Assembly: GCA_900321535.1 (NCBI GenBank)
Contig: ONWJ01000021.1
Coordinates: 1 to 5,786 of the forward strand
Reading direction: 5' to 3'
Source: an uncultured Erysipelotrichaceae bacterium
GTDB taxonomy: Bacteria; Bacillota_I; Bacilli_A; RFN20; CAG-826
DNA: 5,786 bases
Part shown: positions 1 through 5,165 of the stretch, in pieces
Layout of the letters: every line of letters starts with the position of its first letter
Position numbering within the stretch: position 1 is the stretch's first letter
Notes under the pieces: generated by a model
What the model was told of the DNA's origin: nothing
Databases searched by the model: none
What the model saw: the letters and a program-made list of their open reading frames with translations, nothing else
Position numbers and translations under genes: made by a program

Positions 1-432
1 GAAGAAGGAACGTCCTCTACTTATAACGCCACAACCACCGTCTTATATTGCGTTGGCTCATTCCTTGCAATGTTCGGTCTTATGGGCATTTGCTTCGGTG
101 CCAGCGGATTCTTCAACAAATCCAGCAACTCCATCGCGGTTGGCGGCGGTGTTTGCGTTCTTTCCTTCCTTTGCACCATTCTCGGTTTGTTCGGCAACGA
201 AGTCTTCGTCGCCGTTGGCGTCGGTGTCAAAGCCATGGAAGCATTCAACTACGCCTCGTTATTCACCTTGGTCGACACCTCATCCATGTCTGCCTTCTCT
301 AAAGCGACCGCTGGGCTTGATGCCGCTATAAGCTTCGATTGGATCTGGAAGCTTGGCATCCTCCTTGCAATCGGCGTTGTCTTCGCCTTCCTTGGAAGCA
401 GGAAATTCGTCAAAAAGGATTTGCCACTTTAA
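1..432 (+). CDS. ABC-2-type transporter permease, C-terminal fragment (5' end outside window)
   Basis: The frame is open from base 1 to the TAA at 430-432 and gives 143 residues, so only the C-terminal part of a longer membrane protein is present. Three hydrophobic segments are visible: about residues 11-33, 44-64 and 115-132. After the last one comes a short basic tail ending in KKDLPL. That ending, and the preceding FNYASLFTLVDTSS segment before a final helix, resemble the C-terminus of ABC-2-type permeases, which act in the membrane with a separate ATPase that is normally adjacent; here it would lie to the left of the window. The substrate cannot be read from this fragment. A strong terminator follows within 50 bases, so this is the last gene of its operon. 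The main alternative is another small-residue-rich integral membrane protein; the family call is by resemblance of the C-terminus only. Confidence 0.65.
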   Translation, partial: EEGTSSTYNATTTVLYCVGSFLAMFGLMGICFGASGFFNKSSNSIAVGGGVCVLSFLCTILGLFGNEVFVAVGVGVKAMEAFNYASLFTLVDTSSMSAFSKATAGLDAAISFDWIWKLGILLAIGVVFAFLGSRKFVKKDLPL

Positions 433-446
433 TCTCTATCTAGAGA
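433..446. repeat. Short perfect inverted repeat after the permease stop
   Basis: TCTCTA-TC-TAGAGA, with 6-base arms and a 2-base centre, starts on the base after the permease TAA. It is too tight to form a stable RNA hairpin alone. It may be incidental or part of the 3' end structure next to the terminator. Confidence 0.3.
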
Positions 447-450
447 AAGC

Positions 451-478
451 AAAACAGGGCTCGAAGCCCTGTTTTTTG
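451..478. terminator. Rho-independent terminator, probably bidirectional
   Basis: A perfect stem CAGGGCT / AGCCCTG (455-461 and 465-471) with a CGA loop is extended by AAAA (451-454) pairing with TTTT (472-475). On the plus strand a run of six T (472-477) follows, giving a strong terminator for the permease operon. Read on the minus strand the stem is followed by TTTTGCTTTCT, which is weaker but adequate to end transcripts of the tRNA-Leu gene, whose 3' end is only 9 bases away. Confidence 0.85.
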
Positions 479-486
479 TTATCTAT

Positions 487-573
487 TGGTGGCCTCCGTC
501 GGACTCGAACCGACACCTGCTCATCACAGAGTGGATTTTGAGTCCACCGCGTCTACCATTCCACCAGGAGGCC
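487..573 (-). tRNA. tRNA-Leu, anticodon CAA
   Basis: Read on the minus strand, this 87-base gene folds as a type II tRNA. The acceptor stem is GGCCTCC / GGAGGCC (573-567 and 497-491), then discriminator A, then encoded CCA (489-487). The D-arm has TGGTAGACGCG, as is usual in leucine tRNAs. The anticodon arm is GTGGA-CTCAAAA-TCCAC, so the anticodon is CAA (reads UUG). A variable arm follows, and the T-arm is GTCGG-TTCGAGT-CCGAC. The terminator at 451-478 lies just downstream. The kinase-like gene ends 108 bases upstream on the same strand without a clear terminator, so read-through into the tRNA is possible. Confidence 0.97.
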
Positions 574-575
574 AG

Positions 576-602
576 GCCGATTATTTCGGCTTGCATATAA
601 TA
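576..602 (-). promoter_or_regulatory. Candidate tRNA-Leu -10 box and 5' leader hairpin
   Basis: On the minus strand TATTAT (602-597, 5 of 6 to TATAAT) lies 23 bases before the mature tRNA 5' end. No good -35 is seen at 16-18 bases. Between this box and the tRNA is a perfect 5-base hairpin, GCCGA-TTATT-TCGGC (576-590), which would lie in the precursor leader removed by RNase P. Weak support; the tRNA may instead depend on upstream transcription. Confidence 0.3.
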
Positions 603-681
603 CTCTTAACACAGAGAAATTGCATTAGGAATTTTATGGGCGCGGGTTTGAAGAACTAGAATTCGCGAAAACCCTAGCAAA

Positions 682-1296
682 TCAGCCTTGGTTTTTCTTG
701 AAAACGCTGCGGATGTATTCTGCAATGGCAGTAGCAAGCGCCTTTAAATCAGCGGACGAAGTGTTGACCATCAAATCGTAATTGATCGGGGTGCCCCACT
801 TCAAACCGGTGACAAATTCATGGTATTTGCGGCGGCGTTTATCTACCTCGGAAAGCTTCTTGAGGATGCTTCTATCCGATTCGTTTTCGTCCCCGTACTT
901 GCGGAAACGTTTGACCTTAAAGTCATCGTCTGCATAAACAAAGATACGGAATGGATCCATGTCACGAAGTAGATACCCCGAGGCTCTTCCCATGATGACG
1001 CAGGAGGAGCGACTTGCTAAATCACGGATGGTTGTATTTTGCATCGCCAAGATATCCATGTTTTGCTGCATGGTAAGGTCGATGCCAAACGACAATGTTT
1101 GCCCATAATGAATCGGCAACAAAGACATCGGCTTAGATTCAGAGACGGATTCAATGTATTCCAAACAGTAAGAAGATTTCTTGGCGATTTCTTCTAAGAT
1201 TTCCTTATCGTAATAGGCAATGCCCAAAGCTTCTGCTAGGCGGCGTCCTAACTCGCGTCCCCCACTTCCGAACTCGCGATCGATGGTGACAATCAT
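682..1296 (-). CDS. Cytidylate kinase-like family protein (P-loop nucleotide kinase fold)
   Basis: The 204-residue product starts MIVTIDREFGSGGRELGRRLAE, the signature of the cytidylate-kinase-like family (PF13189-type), followed by GIAYYDKEIL as in that family. Other matching parts are SCVIMGRASGYLL (residues 98-110), IFVYADDDFKVKRF (118-131), DKRRRKYHEFVTGLKWG (152-168) and NYDLMVNTS (172-180). The protein is soluble and probably cytoplasmic. The P-loop reads GSGGRE, lacking the Walker-A lysine of true Cmk (GxxGxGKxT); this is normal for the family, so CMP kinase activity is not established and the physiological substrate is unknown. The usual GRC-AD-Y segment is here GRASGY. The start is set by AAAAGGAG ten bases upstream. 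The gene is divergent from the MATE pump, with 83 bases between start codons, and is followed on the same strand by tRNA-Leu. Confidence 0.88.
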   Translation of the reverse strand: MIVTIDREFGSGGRELGRRLAEALGIAYYDKEILEEIAKKSSYCLEYIESVSESKPMSLLPIHYGQTLSFGIDLTMQQNMDILAMQNTTIRDLASRSSCVIMGRASGYLLRDMDPFRIFVYADDDFKVKRFRKYGDENESDRSILKKLSEVDKRRRKYHEFVTGLKWGTPINYDLMVNTSSADLKALATAIAEYIRSVFKKNQG

Positions 1297-1306
1297 GAAT
1301 TTATTT

Positions 1307-1314
1307 CTCCTTTT
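1307..1314 (-). promoter_or_regulatory. Shine-Dalgarno of the cytidylate-kinase-like gene
   Basis: The minus strand reads AAAAGGAG, 10 bases before the ATG at 1296-1294. It is the only well-formed and well-placed ribosome site among the complete genes of this window, and it fixes this start. Confidence 0.8.
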
Positions 1315-1322
1315 CTCATTTC

Positions 1323-1351
1323 ATTGTAGTTAATCGCTTTAAAAATGAAAA
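1323..1351 (-). promoter_or_regulatory. Promoter of the cytidylate-kinase-like gene
   Basis: On the minus strand TTTTCA (1351-1346, 4 of 6 to TTGACA), a 17-base spacer and TACAAT (1328-1323, 5 of 6 to TATAAT). The predicted transcript start is near 1316, giving a leader of about 20 bases that still contains the AAAAGGAG. The box overlaps the candidate divergent MATE promoter. Confidence 0.55.
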
Positions 1352-1365
1352 GGACAGGATATAAT
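1338..1365 (+). promoter_or_regulatory. Candidate MATE promoter
   Basis: TTTAAA (1338-1343, 4 of 6), a 16-base spacer and a perfect TATAAT (1360-1365). The predicted start is near 1372, so the leader before the ATG at 1380 would be only about 8 bases. The -10 lies inside an inverted repeat and the promoter interleaves with that of the divergent gene. Confidence 0.5.
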
Positions 1366-1369
1366 CCTG
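1355..1369. promoter_or_regulatory. Inverted repeat over the MATE -10 box, candidate operator
   Basis: CAGGAT-ATA-ATCCTG is a perfect inverted repeat with 6-base arms and a 3-base centre, and it contains the TATAAT at 1360-1365. A repressor bound here would block MATE transcription directly, as is common for efflux genes, and could also affect the divergent gene. No regulator gene is adjacent in the window, so the operator role is inference. Confidence 0.4.
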
Positions 1370-1379
1370 CAGGTTGATT

Positions 1380-2852
1380 ATGTTGACGAAACTGAAGTCC
1401 TTATTTGGCAAGCAAGACCTAACATCAGGAAATCCGACCAAGGGGATTCTTGTTTTTCTTATTCCAATCCTTCTTTCCACGATTTTTCAGCAACTGTATA
1501 CCTTGACTGACGCTGCGATTGTGGGACAGTCACTAGCCGGAGAATCCGTGGCCGCTATCAACGCATCCGCTTCCGTTCATTACCTCGTTTTGAATTTTGG
1601 CATGGGTGCAACGTCTGGTTTTTCCGTTATTCTTTCTAAATATGTCGGGGCGAAGAACCTAAATGAAGCAAAACGTAGTTTTCTCACTCAATGCATTTTA
1701 TGCGTTTTTGTCTCCATCTTCTTAACCATTGCAGGCATCGCATTGATCCCGGCATTCCTGCAGTTGCTTCATATTTATAACGGCTCAGGTGACCCTTCCA
1801 TGCAAATGGAATTTGATGAAGCGGTCATTTACATGACCTATCTTTTCAGCGGAAGCTTGCTTGTTGTTTTCTACAACATGTCGATGGCAAATCTTCGCGC
1901 TAAAGGGGATTCCTTCATGCCGTTTGTCTTCTTGGCCTTTGGGGTTCTTTTGAACATTGGCTTGGATGTTCTTTTCATCAGAGCGTTCCATTGGGGCGTG
2001 GCAGGAAGTGCGTTAGCCACAGTTCTATCAGAAGGTGTTGCCTGTGTGCTATCCCTTATTTATGGGGCAAGGAAATACGAGGAATTCCGTTTTGACTTCA
2101 AAAACGCAAAACCCACACTACGTTCCATCGGTGACCACTTGAAAAACGGCATCCCATTGGGCTTCCAATATAGCGTCCTTGGGTTTGGTATCATCGCGAT
2201 GACCAGCGGGGTCATTCGCTTTGATATCAACCCTGATCAATCCGCCGTGCCAGGCCTTCCAGCTCAATTGGGATATGGGACGGCATGTAAATTAATCAAT
2301 CTGTTGCTCGCGCCTTTTGGGGCGCTTGGCACCGCTATGATTTCTTATGTATCCCAAAACTACGGGGCTGGGCGTTTCGACCGTATCAAAATAGGGATCA
2401 AAAGCGCGATCATCATTGGGCTTGTCTTAACACTTTTGATGAACGCGATTGGATTGCCCTTGCTTATCAACGGATTCTATCAATATCTTTTCTTATCGTC
2501 AGAAAAGGTAACCGAGCAATCCATTTATTATGGGAATGTTTATTTGTTCCTTTCCGTTCCGACCCTGCTTTTCCTAATGTTCCTTTTCATCTTCCGCGGC
2601 GTCTTGCAAGGATTAGAAAAACCTCTGTTCCCCTTTATCGGTGGCGTCAGCGAACTATTTGCTAGAATCTTGGCTTGCTCGCTTCTCCCCTATTGGATAT
2701 TTGGGTCATTCAACAGTGCTTCGCCTCAAGCGGCCTATTTCATCGTTGCCTCAGGAGATTGGTTCGCTTGGCTCGTCGGCGCCTTAAGCATGATGGTTCC
2801 AACAATCTATTATCTAAAGAAATATTTGAAAACCAATCATTCTCAAAAATAA
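1380..2852 (+). CDS. MATE family efflux transporter (DinF/NorM-like)
   Basis: The 490-residue integral membrane protein is rich in hydrophobic helices, consistent with the 12 transmembrane segments of MATE antiporters, which export cationic drugs or metabolites using Na+ or H+ gradients. Residues 14-50 (DLTSGNPTKGILVFLIPILL, then IFQQLYTLTDAAIVGQ) are the typical first-helix signature. AAIN, GMGATSG, LSKYVGAKN (59-93) and NMSMANLRAKGDSFMPF (166-182) also match. The second half repeats the pattern: GFQYSV (261-266), APFGALGTAMISYVSQNYGAGR (311-332) and GVLQGLEKP (407-415). It is somewhat longer than the usual 440-460 residues, with longer loops near 131-148 and 280-297. A TTG at 1374 is in frame and would add two residues. 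The ATG at 1380 is preferred because AGG (1371-1373) is 6 bases upstream and because of the TATAAT position. Substrate unknown. Confidence 0.93.
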   Translation: MLTKLKSLFGKQDLTSGNPTKGILVFLIPILLSTIFQQLYTLTDAAIVGQSLAGESVAAINASASVHYLVLNFGMGATSGFSVILSKYVGAKNLNEAKRSFLTQCILCVFVSIFLTIAGIALIPAFLQLLHIYNGSGDPSMQMEFDEAVIYMTYLFSGSLLVVFYNMSMANLRAKGDSFMPFVFLAFGVLLNIGLDVLFIRAFHWGVAGSALATVLSEGVACVLSLIYGARKYEEFRFDFKNAKPTLRSIGDHLKNGIPLGFQYSVLGFGIIAMTSGVIRFDINPDQSAVPGLPAQLGYGTACKLINLLLAPFGALGTAMISYVSQNYGAGRFDRIKIGIKSAIIIGLVLTLLMNAIGLPLLINGFYQYLFLSSEKVTEQSIYYGNVYLFLSVPTLLFLMFLFIFRGVLQGLEKPLFPFIGGVSELFARILACSLLPYWIFGSFNSASPQAAYFIVASGDWFAWLVGALSMMVPTIYYLKKYLKTNHSQK

Positions 2853-2859
2853 AAGGGTT

Positions 2860-2889
2860 TTGCTGTAAATTTTTCGATTTTGTTAGAAT
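2860..2889 (+). promoter_or_regulatory. Orphan plus-strand promoter downstream of the MATE gene
   Basis: TTGCTG (2860-2865, 4 of 6), an 18-base spacer and TAGAAT (2884-2889, 5 of 6), with TGT directly before the -10 giving an extended -10. The predicted start is near 2896. All genes to the right, as far as 5681, are on the opposite strand, so this promoter would drive only a short intergenic transcript. Confidence 0.45.
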
Positions 2890-2970
2890 CGGTAGCATGA
2901 AGTATTCGTCACCGGCTTAACGCGACGAATGGATTTCAGTCGAAGATCGATCGGGTGCTTCTCCTCATAG

Positions 2971-3017
2971 CGCAGAAACAAAAAAGATGATATTGCTACC
3001 ATCTTCAATGCGTTTTT
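2971..3017 (+). terminator. Candidate plus-strand terminator for MATE and the orphan transcript
   Basis: AAGATG (2984-2989) pairs with CATCTT (3000-3005) and, outside an internal loop, CGCA (2971-2974) pairs with TGCG (3009-3012). TTTTT (3013-3017) follows directly. The T run reaches into the complement of the tRNA-Arg CCA end, so the two convergent units stop back to back. No other terminator is seen after the MATE stop. Confidence 0.42.
2980..3005 (-). terminator. Rho-independent terminator of tRNA-Arg
   Basis: On the minus strand AAGATGGT / ATCATCTT (3005-2998 and 2991-2984, one G-T pair) closes a 6-base loop. The T run covers 2985-2980, six bases counting the two at the end of the stem. 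It starts 12 bases beyond the tRNA CCA end. Confidence 0.68.
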
Positions 3018-3093
3018 GGCGTGCCCAAGGCGATTCGAACGCCTGACCTTAACCTTCGGAGGGTTACGCTCTATCCAGCTGAGCTATGGGCAC
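3017..3093 (-). tRNA. tRNA-Arg, anticodon CCG
   Basis: The 77-base gene read on the minus strand has acceptor GTGCCCA / TGGGCAC (3093-3087 and 3027-3021), discriminator G and encoded CCA (3019-3017). The D-arm contains AGCTCAGCTGGATAGAGC. The anticodon arm is TAACC-CTCCGAA-GGTTA, giving anticodon CCG for CGG codons. The T-arm is AGGCG-TTCGAAT-CGCCT. It has its own near-consensus promoter and a downstream terminator, so it is an independent unit located just after the HD-GYP gene. Confidence 0.97.
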
Positions 3094-3116
3094 ATCTTGT
3101 CCTAGCGGCGGGCAAA

Positions 3117-3145
3117 ATTGTACTCCACGTAATGCGCTAGGTCAA
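3117..3145 (-). promoter_or_regulatory. Promoter of tRNA-Arg
   Basis: On the minus strand TTGACC (3145-3140, 5 of 6), a spacer of exactly 17 bases and TACAAT (3122-3117, 5 of 6). The predicted start near 3110 leaves a leader of about 17 bases before the mature tRNA. The -35 begins 6 bases beyond the HD-GYP stop codon. Confidence 0.75.
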
Positions 3146-3150
3146 AGCGC

Positions 3151-4554
3151 TCATACCTTAAGATGCGTGGTTTTCACGTCTGCGGCTAATTCATCGGCGT
3201 GGGCAACGATGTTCCCACCAAAGCGATCATTGAGGTTGAGGAAGGCTTCCACAACTTGAGCGTCAAATTGCGTGCCTTTGCATCTGATGAGTTCGGAGAT
3301 GGCGACTTGGATACTCAGCGCTTTCCTGTAGCTACGGTCGCTGGTCATCGCGTCAAAGGCATCGGCGACGGCAACGATGCGGGCTGGGAATGGGATGTTA
3401 TCCCCAGCAAGCTTATCAGGATAACCCTTTCCATCCACGCGTTCATGATGGCTACGGGCAACCTGCTCGAACAATGGGAATTCGCGGATACCCTTCAAGA
3501 TGTCCCCGCCAAGGGCACTATGGGACTGGATGATGTGATATTCTGATTCATCCAATTTGCCAGGCTTGGTTAAAATGGCTTCGTTAATGCCAATCTTACC
3601 AACATCGTGAATCAATCCGGCGAAATAGATTTGCTCGCATTCCATCGGGGATAATCCAATCGTCTCGGCAATGCCTTTTGCATAAGCCGCGACACGTTTG
3701 GAATGTCCGTTCGTATAATGGTCTTTCGCGTCGATGACGTTAGCTAAAGAGGAAAGCGTCTCTAACGTAAGTTCCTCGTAGGATTCCTTTTCCTGATTCA
3801 ATTCCTGGGTACGGTTTTCGACTTGGATCTCAAGCGACGCTTTCAGCTCGTTTAGTTCGTTTAACGTCATCATCAATTTCACGTAGTCCGGTGTTTCGAT
3901 GGTGAAGAAAAGCATCAACACGCCTAAAGCGATGCCAAAATCCGTTAATAGGATCTTGGGGAAAATAGTAAGCTGCAGGATAAAAGCGGCAAAGAAGAAC
4001 GCGTAGAACAAAACGATTGATACGATCTGCGCCTTCTTGAAGAACTTATTCTTGATGATGAATAAGATCATCGATTCCACGACGAAGAGAATAGAGGCCG
4101 AATTCACCGCGAAATAAGCGGGACCATGGGAATAAACGGATTGGGCATCGAAGAAGAAATAGAACCCGGTAAAAGAATTGATGATTAAGGTGATAAGGTG
4201 CACGCCAAGAACACCAAGATTCACCATATAGAAGATGGATCTGGTTTTCGGCGACGAATTAACAAGGGCGACCGAGATGCAATAATACAAGAATAGAACC
4301 GCGACCGTTGTGGCGCTTAAAAAGTAAAGCCCATTAAGCGTCATATTGAGCCAATTGGGGAACAAAGAGGCGTAGTCATTGGTAATGACCGTACCAAGGT
4401 CTAGCGCGATGGTGACAATCGCCGAAATCAAAAACCATTTGTAACGCTTGTTGATCAAATTGGTCGAAGAATAATGAAGGCTGACAATGACCAACAAAAT
4501 GACGCAGATAAACAATCCGGCGACCGAATATGAGACGTCATAACTCAAATTCAT
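3151..4554 (-). CDS. Membrane-anchored HD-GYP domain phosphodiesterase (probable c-di-GMP hydrolase)
   Basis: This 467-residue protein has three parts. Residues 1-220 hold about seven hydrophobic segments (near 11-29, 40-58, 69-97, 107-128, 147-167, 175-197 and 201-219), resembling the seven-helix sensor regions of Bacillota signalling proteins. Residues 226-262 are charged and heptad-like, a probable coiled-coil linker. Residues 263-445 are an HD-GYP domain with every hallmark present: H284, HDVGKIG (316-322), H345, HHERVDGKGYP (369-379), ARIVAVADAFDAMTSDRSYRKA (391-412) and GTQFDAQVV (427-435). HD-GYP proteins degrade cyclic di-GMP; some act on other cyclic dinucleotides. With all metal ligands present it is expected to be active at the inner face of the membrane, with the helices sensing an unknown signal. 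GGGGA lies 4 bases before the ATG, and a perfect 17-base palindrome lies 7 bases upstream. No diguanylate cyclase is in the window. Confidence 0.93.
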   Translation of the reverse strand: MNLSYDVSYSVAGLFICVILLVIVSLHYSSTNLINKRYKWFLISAIVTIALDLGTVITNDYASLFPNWLNMTLNGLYFLSATTVAVLFLYYCISVALVNSSPKTRSIFYMVNLGVLGVHLITLIINSFTGFYFFFDAQSVYSHGPAYFAVNSASILFVVESMILFIIKNKFFKKAQIVSIVLFYAFFFAAFILQLTIFPKILLTDFGIALGVLMLFFTIETPDYVKLMMTLNELNELKASLEIQVENRTQELNQEKESYEELTLETLSSLANVIDAKDHYTNGHSKRVAAYAKGIAETIGLSPMECEQIYFAGLIHDVGKIGINEAILTKPGKLDESEYHIIQSHSALGGDILKGIREFPLFEQVARSHHERVDGKGYPDKLAGDNIPFPARIVAVADAFDAMTSDRSYRKALSIQVAISELIRCKGTQFDAQVVEAFLNLNDRFGGNIVAHADELAADVKTTHLKV

Positions 4555-4561
4555 AATTTCC

Positions 4562-4578
4562 CCATGATAATATCATGG
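4562..4578. promoter_or_regulatory. Perfect 17-base palindrome upstream of the HD-GYP gene, candidate operator
   Basis: CCATGATA-A-TATCATGG has 8-base perfect arms around one central base, 7 bases before the HD-GYP start. Its centre contains, on the minus strand, TATTAT (4572-4567, 5 of 6 to TATAAT), a possible -10, though the only -35 candidate, TTGTTT (4593-4588), is at a short 15-base spacing. No T run follows on either strand, so it is not a terminator. A dimeric regulator site is the best guess. Confidence 0.45.
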
Positions 4579-4648
4579 ACAGTTGAAAAAACAATTATTC
4601 GTTCAAAAACAACAAGAAAGCATTTTTGTGAAAACGAAAATACCTTGC

Positions 4649-4679
4649 AAAACCCGTCTGTTTTATCGAGAACGGTTTT
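4649..4679 (-). terminator. Weak candidate terminator at the end of the GNAT-Nudix operon
   Basis: On the minus strand AAAACCGT (4679-4672) can pair with ACGGGTTTT (4657-4649), with one bulged G. The left arm lies within the last codons of the Nudix gene. The stem ends in TTTT but then reads GCAAGG, so the T run is poor. No better terminator is seen before the HD-GYP gene; some read-through into it is likely. Confidence 0.3.
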
Positions 4680-5151
4680 CGTTTAATAAAGGTAGTCGAA
4701 CGCCGCGGAGGTATGCTTTTACCGCCTCTACCATGTCTTCTGCAAACAAATCGGGCAGCTCATCGAAGCCGAAATATTTCAGTTCCAAAGACTCTTCATC
4801 GACGCGAGGCTCGCCCGAAACAATACTCGCGGTGTAAAAGGCTCCAATCGTATGAGCCTCGTCCCCATTGGACCACACCATATGATGGTTATGATAGATG
4901 CCGAGAAACGATTCTAGTTTAACGGTCAAGCCCGTTTCTTCTTTCACTTCGCGGAGAGCTGCCTCTTCATAGGTTTCATGCAATTCCAAAAGCCCGCCGG
5001 GAAAGCCCCATTTATGATTGTCTTGTCTTCGTTGTAGCAGAACCTTGCCGTCTTTGATGATTAAGGCGCCTGCACAATTGAGGATGATTTTTTGATGGCC
5101 TAACTTTGGCCGAATGCTTTTGATGTAGTCCATGCAAACATCATAACGCAT
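4663..5151 (-). CDS. Nudix hydrolase
   Basis: The 162-residue product carries a perfect Nudix box (GX5EX7REUXEEXGU) at residues 53-75, with G53, E59, R67, E68, E71, E72 and G74 all in place; the glutamates bind the catalytic divalent metal. It is preceded by CAGALIIKDGKVLLQRR and WGFPGG, as usual in small Nudix proteins that hydrolyse nucleoside diphosphate derivatives such as damaged or excess nucleotides. The substrate cannot be told from the sequence. The gene starts 14 bases after the stop of the GNAT gene, so the two are co-transcribed and possibly translationally coupled. No clear Shine-Dalgarno exists for the ATG at 5151. An in-frame ATG at 5133 gives MDYIKSIRPKLGH, which resembles the N-terminus of relatives, and may be the true start. 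Confidence 0.92.
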   Translation of the reverse strand: MRYDVCMDYIKSIRPKLGHQKIILNCAGALIIKDGKVLLQRRQDNHKWGFPGGLLELHETYEEAALREVKEETGLTVKLESFLGIYHNHHMVWSNGDEAHTIGAFYTASIVSGEPRVDEESLELKYFGFDELPDLFAEDMVEAVKAYLRGVRLPLLNENRSR

Positions 5152-5165
5152 TCTAAGTGATCGCT

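Larger units (their letters stand above)
2896..3017 (+). ncRNA. Candidate small RNA or short leaderless transcript, unknown family
   Basis: About 120 bases lie between the extended -10 promoter ending at 2889 and the plus-strand terminator ending at 3017. Visible structure: ATTCGTC (2904-2910) pairs with GACGAAT (2924-2930) around a 13-base loop. GAAG (2943-2946) can pair with CTTC (2958-2961). GGTAGCA (2891-2897) is complementary to TGCTACC (2994-3000), although most of the left arm precedes the predicted start. At the 5' end an ATG at 2897 opens a 7-codon ORF, MKYSSPA, ending TAA at 2918-2920. I do not recognise SRP RNA, 6S RNA, tmRNA, RNase P RNA or a known riboswitch here. It could also be only the 3' untranslated region of the MATE mRNA. 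Confidence 0.28.

Noticed and set aside
21..331. Overlapping open frames on both strands within the permease fragment
   Set aside because: They are shadows of the hydrophobic frame 1-432, with arginine- or proline-rich products without family features.
574..681. GGGTTT / AAACCC pairing downstream of the kinase-like gene as a terminator
   Set aside because: The loop is long, the stem is only six bases and no T run follows on the minus strand, so a terminator is not supported; transcripts may run on into tRNA-Leu.
1374..1379. TTG at 1374 as the MATE start
   Set aside because: It would place the start about 2 bases from the predicted transcript start, and TTG is poor for leaderless initiation. 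The ATG at 1380 has AGG at a suitable distance. The difference is only two residues.
2891..3000. GGTAGCA ... TGCTACC as the closing stem of a riboswitch or 6S-like RNA
   Set aside because: The left arm overlaps the region before the predicted transcript start, and the right arm is already used by the tRNA-Arg terminator hairpin. No conserved core of a known riboswitch or 6S RNA is visible.
3017..3093. tRNA-Arg as an occupied phage/element attachment site
   Set aside because: No second copy of the tRNA 3' end and no integrase gene are present in the window.
3199..3546. 115-codon open frame on the plus strand antisense to the HD-GYP gene
   Set aside because: It lies entirely opposite the conserved HD-GYP domain, has no ribosome site, and its product resembles no protein family; it mirrors the coding strand's codon usage.
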